DNA of 64,000 bases, from contig NZ_BJLP01000017.1 of assembly GCF_006538705.1 (NCBI RefSeq), forward strand, positions 1-64,000. Direction: 5' to 3'. The notes beneath the pieces are model-generated. The model searched no databases and was not told where the DNA came from. It saw only the letters and a list, made by a program, of their open reading frames with translations. Made by a program: the position numbers and the translations under genes. Source of the stretch: Cellulomonas uda (GTDB lineage Bacteria; Actinomycetota; Actinomycetes; Actinomycetales; Cellulomonadaceae). Within the stretch, counting starts at the first letter, position 1, and each line of letters opens with the position of its first letter. Below, piece after piece: positions 26,648 to 36,123 of the stretch.

Positions 26648-28459
26648 ATGCACACTCGACCTCGTGTGTCCGCGTTCGCGGCGCTCGTCGTCGCGGTCGC
26701 CCTCGCAGGATCCACGACCGCGGCCCAGGCCGCCGAGCCCACCGCCGCCACACCGGCCGCCGTGACCGTCCCCGACCAGACCGACCCGGCCGAGGCGGCC
26801 CGCGTCGACTCCGTCGTCGCGGACATCGACTGGTTCGACTGTTCCAACGTCGTCGACAAGGGTGTGCAGTGCGGCACCGTCGACCTCCCGCTCGACTACG
26901 ACGAGCCCGAGGGGCCGACGACGAGCGTCGCGCTCGTCCGCGTCCCCGCGACGAAGCCGACCGCCAAGCTCGGCACGCTGTTCCTCAACCCGGGCGGCCC
27001 CGGCGGCTCGGGCGTGAACATCGCGATCAGCGCCCCGTACTTCCTGCCGAAGGACATCGTCCAGCGGTTCGACCTGGTGGGCATCGACCCCCGCGGCACG
27101 AACTTCTCGGACAACGTCGCCTGCTTCCGCAACATCGGCGAGCAGACCGACACGCTGCTGCCCACGTGGGAGGCCGCCTACCCGCGGACGACCGCGCAGC
27201 GCACCGACTTCGTGAACTCCGCGAAGAAGTACGGCCAGGCCTGCTCCACGCTCGGCAAGCCGATGTCGGCGTCGATGTCCACCGCGAACGTCGCGCGTGA
27301 CATGGACGTGATCCGCCGCACCCTCGGCGACTCGAAGCTCACCTACCTGGGCTTCTCCTACGGCAGCTACCTCGGCAACGTGTACGCGAACATCTTCCCG
27401 GACCGCGTCCGCGCCATCGTGATCGACGGCGTCCTCGACCCCGAGGGCTGGGCCGGCACCGCGGCGAACCAGAGCACCCCGCAGACGCAGCGCATCGCGT
27501 CGGGCGACGGTGCGTGGAAGGCCCTGCGGTCGATCCTCACGCGGTGCGGGCAGAAGGGCCCGGACTACTGCTACCTCGCCAAGCGCAGCTCGAACCCGGC
27601 GAAGAAGTTCGACAAGTTCGCGAAGGCGATCAAGGCCCAGCCGATCGTCATCGACGAGTCGTTCGAGGTGGACTACGGCCTCGTGATGTCGTTCCTGATG
27701 TCGGACCTGTACCAGCTCGAGGCGGCCGCGTGGGTCGACATGGACCTCGACATGTTCATGGAGCTGCAGGAGACGCCGACGAGCGCCGCCGAGCGCAAGC
27801 AGTGGAACGCGGCGGCGAAGAAGCTCACGTCCCGCATGAAGGAGTACAAGCAGCTCTCCGCAGCGCAGGACGCGGCGAAGCAGGAGCTGGCCGCCAAGGT
27901 CCCCGGCTTCGCGTTCCCGTACGACAACGGGCCGGAGGCGTACCAGTCGGTCATGTGCACCGACAGCCTGAACCCGGGCAACGCGGCGAGCTGGGTCGCG
28001 GCGGGCACCACGGCCGCCAAGACCGGTGACGCGTTCGGCCAGATGTGGACCTGGGCCTCGGCGCCGTGCGCGTCGTGGACCTGGACCGCCAAGGACGAGG
28101 ACGCCTACCGCGGCACGTTCGACCACGTGACGTCCGCGCCGGTGCTCGTCGTCGGCAACTGGTGGGACCCGGCGACCAACTACAACGGTGCCAAGGCCGC
28201 GGCGGCGCTCCTGCCGAACTCGTCGTTCATCTCGAGCAACAGCTGGGGTCACACCGCGTTCGGCTCGTCGACGTGCGTCGACAACGCGATCACGAACTAC
28301 CTGCTGACGGGCAAGGCCGTCAAGGGTGCGACGCGCAGCTGTGTCGGGGCGCAGCCCTTCGCCCAGAAGCTCGAGTCGTACGAGTCGCTGTCGCTGACGC
28401 CGAAGAAGGGCCGCGCGCCCGTCTCGATCCCGGTCCCGGGCACGGCCCCCACGCTGTGA
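26648..28459 (+). CDS. Secreted S33-family alpha/beta hydrolase (tripeptidyl aminopeptidase-like)
   Basis: A 603-residue exported serine peptidase/hydrolase. The signal peptide (about 1-29) ends TTAAQAAEP. Seen: LFLNPGGPGGSGVN (oxyanion region, HGGPG-like), FDLVGIDPRGTNFS, nucleophile elbow LGFSYGSYLGNVYANIFPDR with Ser near 237, acid NWWDPATNYNG near 505, and His in SWGHTAFGSS near 533. Cysteines that may form disulfides are spread through the protein, as in Streptomyces SlpD/Tap enzymes. It probably trims tripeptides or other N-terminal peptides outside the cell. It is monocistronic and ends at a strong hairpin. Confidence 0.92.
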   Translation: MHTRPRVSAFAALVVAVALAGSTTAAQAAEPTAATPAAVTVPDQTDPAEAARVDSVVADIDWFDCSNVVDKGVQCGTVDLPLDYDEPEGPTTSVALVRVPATKPTAKLGTLFLNPGGPGGSGVNIAISAPYFLPKDIVQRFDLVGIDPRGTNFSDNVACFRNIGEQTDTLLPTWEAAYPRTTAQRTDFVNSAKKYGQACSTLGKPMSASMSTANVARDMDVIRRTLGDSKLTYLGFSYGSYLGNVYANIFPDRVRAIVIDGVLDPEGWAGTAANQSTPQTQRIASGDGAWKALRSILTRCGQKGPDYCYLAKRSSNPAKKFDKFAKAIKAQPIVIDESFEVDYGLVMSFLMSDLYQLEAAAWVDMDLDMFMELQETPTSAAERKQWNAAAKKLTSRMKEYKQLSAAQDAAKQELAAKVPGFAFPYDNGPEAYQSVMCTDSLNPGNAASWVAAGTTAAKTGDAFGQMWTWASAPCASWTWTAKDEDAYRGTFDHVTSAPVLVVGNWWDPATNYNGAKAAAALLPNSSFISSNSWGHTAFGSSTCVDNAITNYLLTGKAVKGATRSCVGAQPFAQKLESYESLSLTPKKGRAPVSIPVPGTAPTL

Positions 28460-28496
28460 CCTGACCGCACGGCACCCCACGGGTGCCCGCACGACC

Positions 28497-28533
28497 CGAC
28501 GGGGGTCGCGACCGAGCGTCGCGGCCCCCGTCG
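28497..28533 (+). terminator. Terminator after the S33 peptidase gene
   Basis: CGACGGGGGTCGCGAC (28497-28512) pairs with GTCGCGGCCCCCGTCG (28518-28533) except for one mismatch in the centre; the loop is 5 nt. It lies 38 nt after the stop codon. Confidence 0.75.
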
Positions 28534-28566
28534 CCGCGTCCCGGCGTCGTGTGGTGAGGTGGGGCC

Positions 28567-29052
28567 ATGGGATCGGTGGACGGTGAGCGGCGCGCGACCG
28601 CCGCGCTCGAGGCGTCGGGGCTCGACTTCGTCGTGACGCGGCACGGCCGCGTGGGCTCGCTCGAGGAGGCGGCCGCGGCGCGCGGCGTCACACCGGCGGA
28701 CGTCGTGAAGTCGCTCGTCGTGCGGCGCGGCGACGACGACTACCTGTTCGTGCTCGTCACGGGCGACCGCGCGATCTCGTGGCCGAAGCTGCGCGCCCTG
28801 CTCGGCGTGTCCCGGCTGTCGCTGCCGGACGCCGGCACCGCGTTGGACGTGACCGGGTACGAGCGGGGGACGATCACGCCGTTCGGCTCGCTCACGGCGT
28901 GGCCCGTGGTCGCCGACGAGCGCGTGCTCGGGCGGCGGGTGTCGATCGGGGCGGGCGCGCACGGGGTCGCCGCGACCGTCGACGGCGACGCCCTGGTCAC
29001 CGCGCTCGACGCGACGGTCGCGGACGTCACGCAGGACGCGTCCGGACGCTGA
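28567..29052 (+). CDS. YbaK/EbsC-family aminoacyl-tRNA deacylase
   Basis: A 161-residue trans-editing domain protein. Seen: LDFVVTRHGRVGSLEEAAAA, GVTPADVVKSLVVRRGDDDY (with the catalytic-type Lys of KSLVV), LFVLVTGDRAISWPKLRALL and VTGYERGTITPFG, the conserved GYxxGGxxPFG-like loop in which the second Gly pair reads RGTITP. The family removes mischarged amino acids, for example Cys-tRNA(Pro), from tRNA. The exact substrate cannot be told from sequence. Start ATG 28567. It is a single gene upstream of hrpA. Confidence 0.85.
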   Translation: MGSVDGERRATAALEASGLDFVVTRHGRVGSLEEAAAARGVTPADVVKSLVVRRGDDDYLFVLVTGDRAISWPKLRALLGVSRLSLPDAGTALDVTGYERGTITPFGSLTAWPVVADERVLGRRVSIGAGAHGVAATVDGDALVTALDATVADVTQDASGR

Positions 29053-29116
29053 GGCCCCGACCTGCGTCCGGAATGAGCGCGCCACCTCACGGGCGGACCT
29101 GGGAGGATGGGAAGCC

Positions 29117-32100
29117 GTGACCACCGACCAGCGCGACGAGCGCCGCCAGCGCCGCCGTCGCCCTGAGCCGAACGGCGAGGCCCGGCGCGCTCGAGCGGCC
29201 GCGGCGCGCGAGGCGGCGGTGCTGCCGCCGATCACCTACCCCCCGGAGCTGCCGGTCAGCGCGCGGCGGGCGGACATCGCGGCCGCCATCCGGGACCACC
29301 AGGTCGTCGTCGTCGCCGGTGAGACCGGGTCGGGCAAGACGACGCAGCTGCCCAAGATCGCGCTCGAGCTCGGCCGGGGCCGGGCGGGACAGATCGGCCA
29401 CACGCAGCCTCGGCGCATCGCGGCACGGTCGGTCGCGGAGCGCATCGCGCAGGAGATCGGCACGCCGCTCGGCGAGCTCGTCGGGTACCAGGTGCGGTTC
29501 ACGGACACCTCCAGCGAGCACACGCTCGTGAAGGTCATGACGGACGGGATCCTGCTCGCGGCGATCCAGCGCGACCCGCTGCTGCGGCAGTACGACACCC
29601 TCATCATCGACGAGGCGCACGAGCGGTCCCTCAACATCGACTTCCTGCTCGGCTACCTCACGCGCCTGCTGCCGCGCCGCCCGGACCTCAAGCTCGTCAT
29701 CACGTCCGCGACGATCGACTCCCACCGCTTCGCCCGGCACTTCGCGAGCGCCCCCACCCCCGAGCACCCCGACGGTGTCCCCGCGCCGGTCGTCGAGGTC
29801 ACCGGCCGCACCTACCCCGTCGAGATCCGGTACCGGCCGTTGTCGCCCGACGCGCTGGGCGTGCAGGACGACGAGCTCGACGACGACGCCCCACGGCGCC
29901 GCACACCGCCCCCGGCCCGCCAGCCCGTGCGGGAGCGCGACCTCATGACCGGCATCACGGATGCGGTCGACGAGCTGTGCGCCGAGGGACCCGGCGACGT
30001 GCTCGTGTTCCTGTCCGGGGAGCGTGAGATCCGCGACGCGACGGACGCGCTGCGCGCGTCGTTCGGCACGCGCGTGACCGACCCGCGCCACCCGCAGGCG
30101 GTCGAGCTGCTGCCGCTCTACTCGCGCCTGTCGGCCGCCGAGCAGCACCGCGTGTTCTCGTCGCACCCCGGGCGGCGCATCGTGCTCGCGACGAACGTCG
30201 CGGAGACGTCGCTGACCGTGCCGGGCATCCGGTACGTCGTCGACCCGGGTACGGCGCGCATCAGCCGGTGGTCGAAGGCGACGAAGGTGCAGCGGCTGCC
30301 GATCGAGCCGATCAGCCAGGCGTCCGCCAACCAGCGCTCGGGGCGGTGCGGCCGCGTGGCCGACGGCATCGCGATCCGCCTGTACTCGCAGGACGACTTC
30401 GAGCGACGCGAGCGGTTCACCGAGCCGGAGATCCTGCGCACGTCGCTCGCGTCGGTGATCCTGCAGATGATCGCCGTGGGCGTCGCGGCCTCGCCGCAGG
30501 ACGTGGTCGACTTCCCGTTCGTCGACCCGCCCGACGTGCGCGCGGTGCGCGACGGCGTGCAGCTGCTCACCGAGCTCGGCGCGATCGAGACCGGGCCGGA
30601 CGGGACCCGGCTCACCGAGACGGGGCGTGCGCTCGCGCAGCTCCCGGTCGACCCGCGGCTCGCCCGCATGGTGGTCGAGGCCTCGCGCCACGGGGTGCTG
30701 CGCGAGGTCGTCGTCGTCGCGGCCGCGCTGTCCATCCAGGACCCGCGCGAGCGTCCCGCCGAGGAGCGCGAGAAGGCCGACGCGCTGCACGCGCGGTTCG
30801 CCGACCCCACCTCCGACCTGCTGTCCTACCTGAACCTGTGGGCCTACCTGCGCGAGCAGCGGCGCGAGCTGTCCGGCAACGCGTTCCGCCGCGCGTGCCG
30901 CGCCGAGCACCTGAACTACCTGCGGGTCCGCGAGTGGCAGGACGTCGTCACCCAGCTGCGGGACCTCGCCAAGGGTCTGCCCGCGGGGCGCCGTCGCGGT
31001 CCCGACGAGGCGTCCGGCGGCGGTGGGGAGGGCGGGTGGCCCGCGCTCGCGGACGGTCCCGACGAGGGTGCGGGTGCCGGCGGCCCGCGGCGCGGCGAGC
31101 TGCGCCGCGACTGGGACGCCGACGCGATCCACCGCTCCGTGCTGTCCGGGCTGCTGTCGCACGTGGGGATGCAGGAGGCCACCGAGGTCGCCGCACCCGC
31201 TCGTCGGGGTGACAAGCGCCCGGCCCGGCCCGACCGGCGCGGGCGCAACGAGTACCTCGGCGCGCGCGGCGCGCGGTTCGCGATCTTCCCCGGCTCGGGG
31301 CTCGCCCGGAAGCCGCCCGCGTGGGTCATGGCCGCCGAGCTCGTCGAGACGTCCCGGCTGTGGGCGCGAGACGCGGCCCGCATCGACCCCGCGTGGGCCG
31401 AGGAGCTCGGCGCGCACCTGGTCAAGCGCACCTACTCCGACCCGGCGTGGTCCACCAAGCAGGGTGCGGCCATGTGCACCGAACGCGTCCTGCTGTACGG
31501 GCTGCCGGTCGTCGCGGGGCGGCGCGTGCTGTACGCGAAGGTCGACCCCGAGGCCGCGCGCGAGCTGTTCGTCCGGCACGCGCTCGTGCAGGGTGAGTGG
31601 ACCACGCACCACCAGTTCTTCCACGAGAACCGCCGTCTGCTCGCGGAGGCTTCCGAGCTCGCGGCGCGCGCCCGCCGCGCGGACCTGCTGGCCGACGAGG
31701 ACGCCCTGTTCGACTTCTACGACGAGCGGGTGCCCGCGGACGTCGTCTCCGCCCGGCACTTCGACCAGTGGTGGAAGACCGCGCGGCGCCGCGACCCCGA
31801 CCTGCTGACGTACTCGCGCGAGCTGCTCGTCTCGTCCGACGCGGACGCGATCGACGAGTCCTCGTTCCCGTCGCGATGGCCGCAGGGCGACCTGTCGCTC
31901 CCGCTGACCTACCAGTTCGAGCCCGGCACCGAGGCCGACGGCGTCACCGTGCACATCCCGCTCCCCCAGCTGCCGCGCCTGACGCCCGACGGCTTCGGCT
32001 GGATGGTGCCGGGGCTGCTCGACGAGCTCGTCGTCGCGACGATCCGCGCGCTGCCCAAGCCAGTGCGCGTGCAGCTCGTCCCCGCACCCGACGTCGGCCG

Positions 32101-33439
32101 CGCGGTGGCCGCCTGGCTGCGCGAGAACACCGCGACCTGGGCCGACACCGTGCGCGCGGGCGACGCCGCGCCGTCGTTCCACGACGCGTTCCGCTCCGCC
32201 GTCCGGGCCGTGCGCGACGTGGACGTCCCCGCCGACGCGTTCGACGACGACCGCCTGCCCGCGCACCTGCGGATGACGTTCCGCGTGGTCGGGGACCGTG
32301 GCGGAGTGGTCGACGAGGGCAAGGACCTCGCGGCGCTGCAGCACCGGCTCGCGGACCGCGCGCAGGACGCGGTCGACAACGCCGTGAAGGCCGCGCTGCG
32401 GCAGGCCATGCGGGAGGCGGGGCTCGCGGCCGACGAGCCCGCGCGGCCTGGTCCGCGCGCGCGCCCGGACCGCGGCGATGCCCGCTCGTCGGACGCGGGT
32501 GCCTCCGAGTCGCGGCACGCGAGGGACGGCTCGTCGGGGCCGGTCGCCGAGTCCGTGTCGCGCGCGGGCCTGACGACGTGGCCCGCCGACCTCACGCTCC
32601 CCGAGGTCGTCGAGGTGCGCTCGGGCGCGACCGTCGTGCGCGCCTACCCGACCCTGGTCGACGAGCGCACGAGCGTCTCGGTGCGCACGCTCGCCGACGC
32701 GTCCGCGCGCCCCGCCGCCGCGCGCGCAGGCCTGCGCCGGCTGCTGCTGCTCGACGTCGGGCTCGCCCCGGCCCGCGTGACGTCCCGCTGGACGGGTGCC
32801 CAGGCGCTCGCGCTGGCCGCCAACCCGTACCCGAGCCGCGAGGCGCTCGTCGAGGACGTGCAGCTCGCCGCGGTCGACGCGCTCGTCGACGAGCACCTGC
32901 GCACACGCCCCGCCGAGGCGGGCCGCACCCCCGCGGACATCCGGACGCCCGAGGACTACGCCGCGCTGCGCGCGTTCCTGCGCGACCGGCTCGAGGACCG
33001 GGTGCACGCGCTCGTCGGCGTGCTCGTCCAGGTGCTCACCGCGTGGCGCGAGCTCGAGGTCGAGCTCAAGGGGACCTCGAGCCTCGCGCTGCTGGCCACC
33101 GCGTCCGACGTGCGCGAGCAGTCGGCGCGACTGGTCCACGCGGGATTCGTCGTCGAGACCGGCGCGGACCGCCTGATGCACCTGGTGCGCTACCTGCGTG
33201 CTGCGCGGTACCGGCTGGGCAAGGCCGCCGAGAACCCCGCGCGCGACGCCGACCTGGCGTGGCAGGTGCACGACCTGGAGAACGCGCTCGCGGCTGCGTC
33301 CGGGGCGGACCGCGCGCAGGTCGCGATGGTCCGCTGGCAGCTCGAGGAGCTGCGCGTGAGCCTGTTCGCGCAGCAGCTCGGCACCCCGACCCCGATCTCG
33401 GCCCAGCGCGTCCGCAAACAGCTCACCACCCTGACCTAA
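29117..33439 (+). CDS. hrpA: HrpA-type DEAH-box ATP-dependent RNA helicase
   Basis: A 1440-residue helicase, slightly longer than E. coli HrpA. Seen: Walker A VVVAGETGSGKTTQLPK near residue 67, motif Ia HTQPRRIAARSVAERIA, DEAH motif IIDEAHERSLNIDFLLG near 164, motif III ITSATID, motif V VLATNVAETSLTVPGI, motif VI QRSGRCGRVADG, then HA2 and OB-fold regions and the long DUF3418 C-terminal part characteristic of HrpA. In E. coli HrpA rescues or splits collided ribosomes. GTG 29117 is the start (VTTDQRDERRQRRRR, a basic tail). The frame is unbroken over 4.3 kb. A long antisense frame on the other strand is a shadow of it. Confidence 0.95.
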   Translation: MTTDQRDERRQRRRRPEPNGEARRARAAAAREAAVLPPITYPPELPVSARRADIAAAIRDHQVVVVAGETGSGKTTQLPKIALELGRGRAGQIGHTQPRRIAARSVAERIAQEIGTPLGELVGYQVRFTDTSSEHTLVKVMTDGILLAAIQRDPLLRQYDTLIIDEAHERSLNIDFLLGYLTRLLPRRPDLKLVITSATIDSHRFARHFASAPTPEHPDGVPAPVVEVTGRTYPVEIRYRPLSPDALGVQDDELDDDAPRRRTPPPARQPVRERDLMTGITDAVDELCAEGPGDVLVFLSGEREIRDATDALRASFGTRVTDPRHPQAVELLPLYSRLSAAEQHRVFSSHPGRRIVLATNVAETSLTVPGIRYVVDPGTARISRWSKATKVQRLPIEPISQASANQRSGRCGRVADGIAIRLYSQDDFERRERFTEPEILRTSLASVILQMIAVGVAASPQDVVDFPFVDPPDVRAVRDGVQLLTELGAIETGPDGTRLTETGRALAQLPVDPRLARMVVEASRHGVLREVVVVAAALSIQDPRERPAEEREKADALHARFADPTSDLLSYLNLWAYLREQRRELSGNAFRRACRAEHLNYLRVREWQDVVTQLRDLAKGLPAGRRRGPDEASGGGGEGGWPALADGPDEGAGAGGPRRGELRRDWDADAIHRSVLSGLLSHVGMQEATEVAAPARRGDKRPARPDRRGRNEYLGARGARFAIFPGSGLARKPPAWVMAAELVETSRLWARDAARIDPAWAEELGAHLVKRTYSDPAWSTKQGAAMCTERVLLYGLPVVAGRRVLYAKVDPEAARELFVRHALVQGEWTTHHQFFHENRRLLAEASELAARARRADLLADEDALFDFYDERVPADVVSARHFDQWWKTARRRDPDLLTYSRELLVSSDADAIDESSFPSRWPQGDLSLPLTYQFEPGTEADGVTVHIPLPQLPRLTPDGFGWMVPGLLDELVVATIRALPKPVRVQLVPAPDVGRAVAAWLRENTATWADTVRAGDAAPSFHDAFRSAVRAVRDVDVPADAFDDDRLPAHLRMTFRVVGDRGGVVDEGKDLAALQHRLADRAQDAVDNAVKAALRQAMREAGLAADEPARPGPRARPDRGDARSSDAGASESRHARDGSSGPVAESVSRAGLTTWPADLTLPEVVEVRSGATVVRAYPTLVDERTSVSVRTLADASARPAAARAGLRRLLLLDVGLAPARVTSRWTGAQALALAANPYPSREALVEDVQLAAVDALVDEHLRTRPAEAGRTPADIRTPEDYAALRAFLRDRLEDRVHALVGVLVQVLTAWRELEVELKGTSSLALLATASDVREQSARLVHAGFVVETGADRLMHLVRYLRAARYRLGKAAENPARDADLAWQVHDLENALAAASGADRAQVAMVRWQLEELRVSLFAQQLGTPTPISAQRVRKQLTTLT

Positions 33440-33706
33440 CCCCAGCGGATCACGAGAGCCTGCCGATCGGAGCTGGACGCGGTGATCGCGGACAGGGCGT
33501 GCATCGGCCGGCGCCTACCGCCGGTCGATGCACGCGCAGGGCATCAAGGTCGTCGTCCCCTAGAAGTCCTGGAACGCCACTTCGCCCCGGACCAAGCAGC
33601 AGCGCCGGCTGGTCACCCGTGACGACAAGCCCGCGATCCCCTACCGCACCGCCGTCGTCCCGGCCGCATGCATCACATGGTGACGTAACAACGGAGACAG
33701 GGCCTA
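33440..33706 (+). mobile_element. Relic of an IS5-type insertion sequence (transposase 3' end)
   Basis: Broken transposase pieces occur in at least two frames. VIADRACIGRR (from 33482) resembles the catalytic strand region that usually reads ADKAY or ADRAY. In the next frame, RRSMHAQGIKVVVP then a stop (TAG at about 33560) and KSWNATSPRTKQQ follow. RLVTRDDKPAIPYRTAVVPA then ACITW ends at TGA 33683, closely matching the IS5-family C-terminus (RYDKLA..YRAAV...ITW). The final GGAGACAGGGCCTAG (33692-33706) looks like a right terminal repeat and overlaps the matrixin stop codon. Much of the element is gone; it cannot move by itself. Confidence 0.7.
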
Positions 33707-34518
33707 GCCGTACAAGCGCTTCAGGCCGGTGACGTCGCCCTTACCGAGAGTTCGACGGTCGAACGTGCAGGCCGGGCGCTTGGTGCTCATGACGAGTGCG
33801 GAGTCGCCGTTTCCGACATGGGCCAGCCCCATGGTGTGCCCCAGCTCGTGGTTCACCACACCGCGGAGGTCGATCTTGCCCTTGCACCCGCTGCTCGTCG
33901 TGGTCCAGCGTCCTGATTGCTTGTTGATCCGGACGTCCGACTCTTGAGCGATGTCGAGCCCCACCCGCCAACTGTCTCTGGTGCATGAGATGCCATTCAG
34001 TCCGGACGGGAGCACTCCGAAGTCGACGACGTTCTTTCCATCGCCTGACTTTGCGCACTTGCCCTCGGGTCCATTGACATTGCTGTTCCTTGTGGTTATC
34101 CCTTGCCAGACGTTGGTTCGATCGACGTCCACCGAGACGCCGCACCCGTTGGTTCCGTTCTGCCACATCTTGGCCGCATCCTTGACCACGGTGGTGAACG
34201 TGCCACCGGAGATGTCGCTGGGGAGGTTCTCGGTGTCGTTGACCCAGTAGTTGAAGTCCTTGAACCACTTGTGGCCGAACAGCGCGTTGCGGTTGTCTGT
34301 GCACCGGTTAGCCCGGCACGGACCTCGGCTCCGACAAGACCGCACCGCGCGACGTCGGCAATCGCGATCTCCTGGGTCGAGGCAAGTAGCAGGGGGCCGG
34401 ACAAGCCCGCGCACGGGGCGGCAGCAGACGAATCAGCAGACATCGCTGGCGCGCCCGTTGCCCCCACGGCGACAACCGTGACGAGACCGAGTGCCGCAAG
34501 CGTCTTCGCCCGGCTCAC
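33704..34518 (-). pseudogene. Secreted matrixin-like metalloprotease, frameshifted
   Basis: The zinc motif HELGHTMGLAHVGNGDS and the following MSTKRP define a metzincin (HExxHxxGxxH plus Met-turn). The N-terminal half lies in a different frame: GTG 34518 starts VSRAKTLAALGLVTVVAVGA with signal cleavage after GAPAMSA, continuing to GLVGAEVRAG at about 34320. The protease frame resumes at NRCTDNRNALFGHKWF. One base too many (or too few) near 34310-34325 separates them; no start codon with a signal peptide exists in the protease frame. It is therefore a recent pseudogene or a sequencing error. Several Cys residues suggest disulfides. It is coupled to the lipoprotein gene upstream (GTGA overlap), and base composition is less GC-rich than in neighbours. 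Confidence 0.8.
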
Positions 34519-34916
34519 TCCGCCACGCTCACGGAGACTTCCGCCGTCGTGGCACCGTCGAGGGACACGGAGACCGTGGCGTCGCCTGCAGCGGCGTCGG
34601 CGGGCACCACGATCGTCGACGTGAGCTCGCCGTCCTCGTCGATCGACGCTTCGGCAACGGTCGCGCCCGGGGTGGCTCCCTGTACCCACAGCACGGGTGC
34701 GGTCGTCGGGCTGGGCTCGGGCGCGTCCTCGCCGGCGTCGTTGCAGCCGACGGTGAAGTACGACCCCGTCAGCGTGATCTCGTCGCCCGGAGAGACCGTG
34801 CTCTGCGACACGGCGAGCACCGGAGCCACGCAATCGCCGTCAGAACTCGAGCCGGAACAGCCCCCTACTATCACAGTGAGCAGACAGACTCCTAGGACGG
34901 CTAGTTGTCGATGCAT
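34515..34916 (-). CDS. Lipoprotein with an IPT/TIG-like fold, partner of the matrixin gene
   Basis: A 133-residue lipoprotein: MHRQLAVLGVCLLTVIVGGC places the lipidated Cys at 20. The rest is one beta-sandwich-like domain (APVLAVSQSTVSPGDEITLT, GSYFTVGCNDAGED, TVSVSLDGATTAEVSVSVAE), the pattern of IPT/TIG or Ig-like cell-surface domains. The ribosome site AGGGGAAAGG is 4 nt before the ATG. It overlaps the start of the matrixin protease gene by 4 nt, suggesting a surface adhesion or inhibitory partner for the protease. Codon use is less biased to G/C than in flanking housekeeping genes. Confidence 0.7.
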   Translation of the reverse strand: MHRQLAVLGVCLLTVIVGGCSGSSSDGDCVAPVLAVSQSTVSPGDEITLTGSYFTVGCNDAGEDAPEPSPTTAPVLWVQGATPGATVAEASIDEDGELTSTIVVPADAAAGDATVSVSLDGATTAEVSVSVAE

Positions 34917-35263
34917 TGCCCTTTCCCCTGCTTATGCGCCTCGCCCCGGCGAGGCACTCGAATCGCACCATAGCGGAGCTCCATCGCATGCCGTGGCAAA
35001 ACGTACTTCTGATGTTCAGGTCAAGGCACCTTTCCCTGCGAGACTCTGACGTCAGCCTCCACCGTGAAAGGCCGAGGTGGCCGGTCGCCGCCCCCGCGGA
35101 TGCTCCGGGAACGGCGCGTCTGAGCCGTAGCAACCACGACGTCGGGGTCTGGGAGCGGGGCCGGGCCGACGGCGGGAACGGGGGGTTCGGCTGACGACTC
35201 GTCGTCCACAGGGGGCGCGCGGGGTCTGCCGCGGCGTGGGCGGGAGACGGCAGACTCAACCGC
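34917..35263. other. Intergenic region with a leader hairpin
   Basis: 347 nt between the lipoprotein gene (minus) and tag (plus). GCCTCGCCCCGGCGAGGC (34938-34955) is a perfect 18-nt palindrome in the 5' leader of the lipoprotein mRNA, 21 nt before its ATG; it could be an operator or a translation-blocking hairpin. A TATGGT hexamer just upstream (minus strand, about 34972) may be the -10. No gene was recognised in the rest. Confidence 0.45.
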
Positions 35264-35893
35264 ATGGACGACACCGTGACGGCCGACACCCCGCTGGCGG
35301 CCGTGACCGCTCCGGCGCCCGTGACCGCTCCGGCGCCCGTGACGGGGCGGTGCTTCGGCGACGGCGACCCGCTGTACGAGCGCTACCACGACGAGGAGTG
35401 GGGCGTGCCCGTGCACGGCGAGGAGGCGCTGTTCGAGCGGATCGCGCTCGAGGGCTTCCAGTCGGGGCTCTCGTGGATCACCGTGCTGCGCAAGCGCGAG
35501 TCGTTCCGCGCGGCGTTCGCGGGGTTCGACCCGCGGGTGGTCGCGGAGTACGACGAGCACGACGTCGAGCGGCTCCTCGCGGACACGGGGATCGTGCGCA
35601 ACCGCCAGAAGATCGAGGCGACCGTCGCCAACGCGCGCGCCCTGCTCGCGCTGCACGCCTCCGGCCGCACGCTCGACGCGTTGTTCTGGTCGTTCGCGCC
35701 GGACCGCACGCAGCACGTGCGCCCGGCCTCGTGGGCGGACGTGCCGGCGGTGACGCCCGAGTCCGGCGCGCTCGCGCGCGAGCTCAAGTCGCTCGGCTTC
35801 CGGTTCGTCGGACCGACGACGGCGTACGCGGCGATGCAGGCGTGCGGGCTCGTCGACGACCACCTGGCGACCTGCCCGTCGGTGCGTGGGTGA
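35264..35893 (+). CDS. tag: DNA-3-methyladenine glycosylase I
   Basis: A 209-residue base-excision repair enzyme that removes 3-methyladenine. Seen: CFGDGDPLYERYHDEEWG (the zinc Cys and YHDxEWG core), ALFERIALEGFQSGLSWITV, LRKRESFRAAFAGFDP, and the C-terminal zinc ligands MQACGLVDDHLATC. All family hallmarks are present. The N-terminus has a short Ala/Pro tail containing a perfect 18-bp tandem duplication (GACCGCTCCGGCGCCCGT twice) that repeats TAPAPV. Start ATG 35264. It is monocistronic. Confidence 0.93.
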   Translation: MDDTVTADTPLAAVTAPAPVTAPAPVTGRCFGDGDPLYERYHDEEWGVPVHGEEALFERIALEGFQSGLSWITVLRKRESFRAAFAGFDPRVVAEYDEHDVERLLADTGIVRNRQKIEATVANARALLALHASGRTLDALFWSFAPDRTQHVRPASWADVPAVTPESGALARELKSLGFRFVGPTTAYAAMQACGLVDDHLATCPSVRG

Positions 35894-36123
35894 AGTCCCC
35901 CGGCGGCTGCGGAGGCGGATGCGGCGGGTCGTGGCGTTCGGGTGACCCGGCGCGAGAGCAGATCCGCAGGTCAGCGCACGTCGGCCGGGACGGGTCACGC
36001 GATTGCCCGCGGCGTCCGGCCGTCCGGGTGCCGCCCGCTCGGATGACCCCGGGACGTGCTCCCCTCGGGTGATCCGGCTGTGGGGACTTCGCCTGATCGT
36101 GCGCGGCGGTTACAGTCCTGCGC

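Noticed and set aside
29087-33271. A 1394-codon frame antisense to hrpA
   Set aside because: Low-complexity Arg/Gly/Val composition and no motifs; it is the GC-driven shadow of the HrpA frame, whose motifs are complete.
35894-36060. Short Gly/Cys-rich peptide after tag (GGCGGGCGG type)
   Set aside because: The frame starts inside the tag stop region, has no ribosome site, and looks like simple CGG repetition; a peptide of the bacteriocin or metallothionein kind is not supported.
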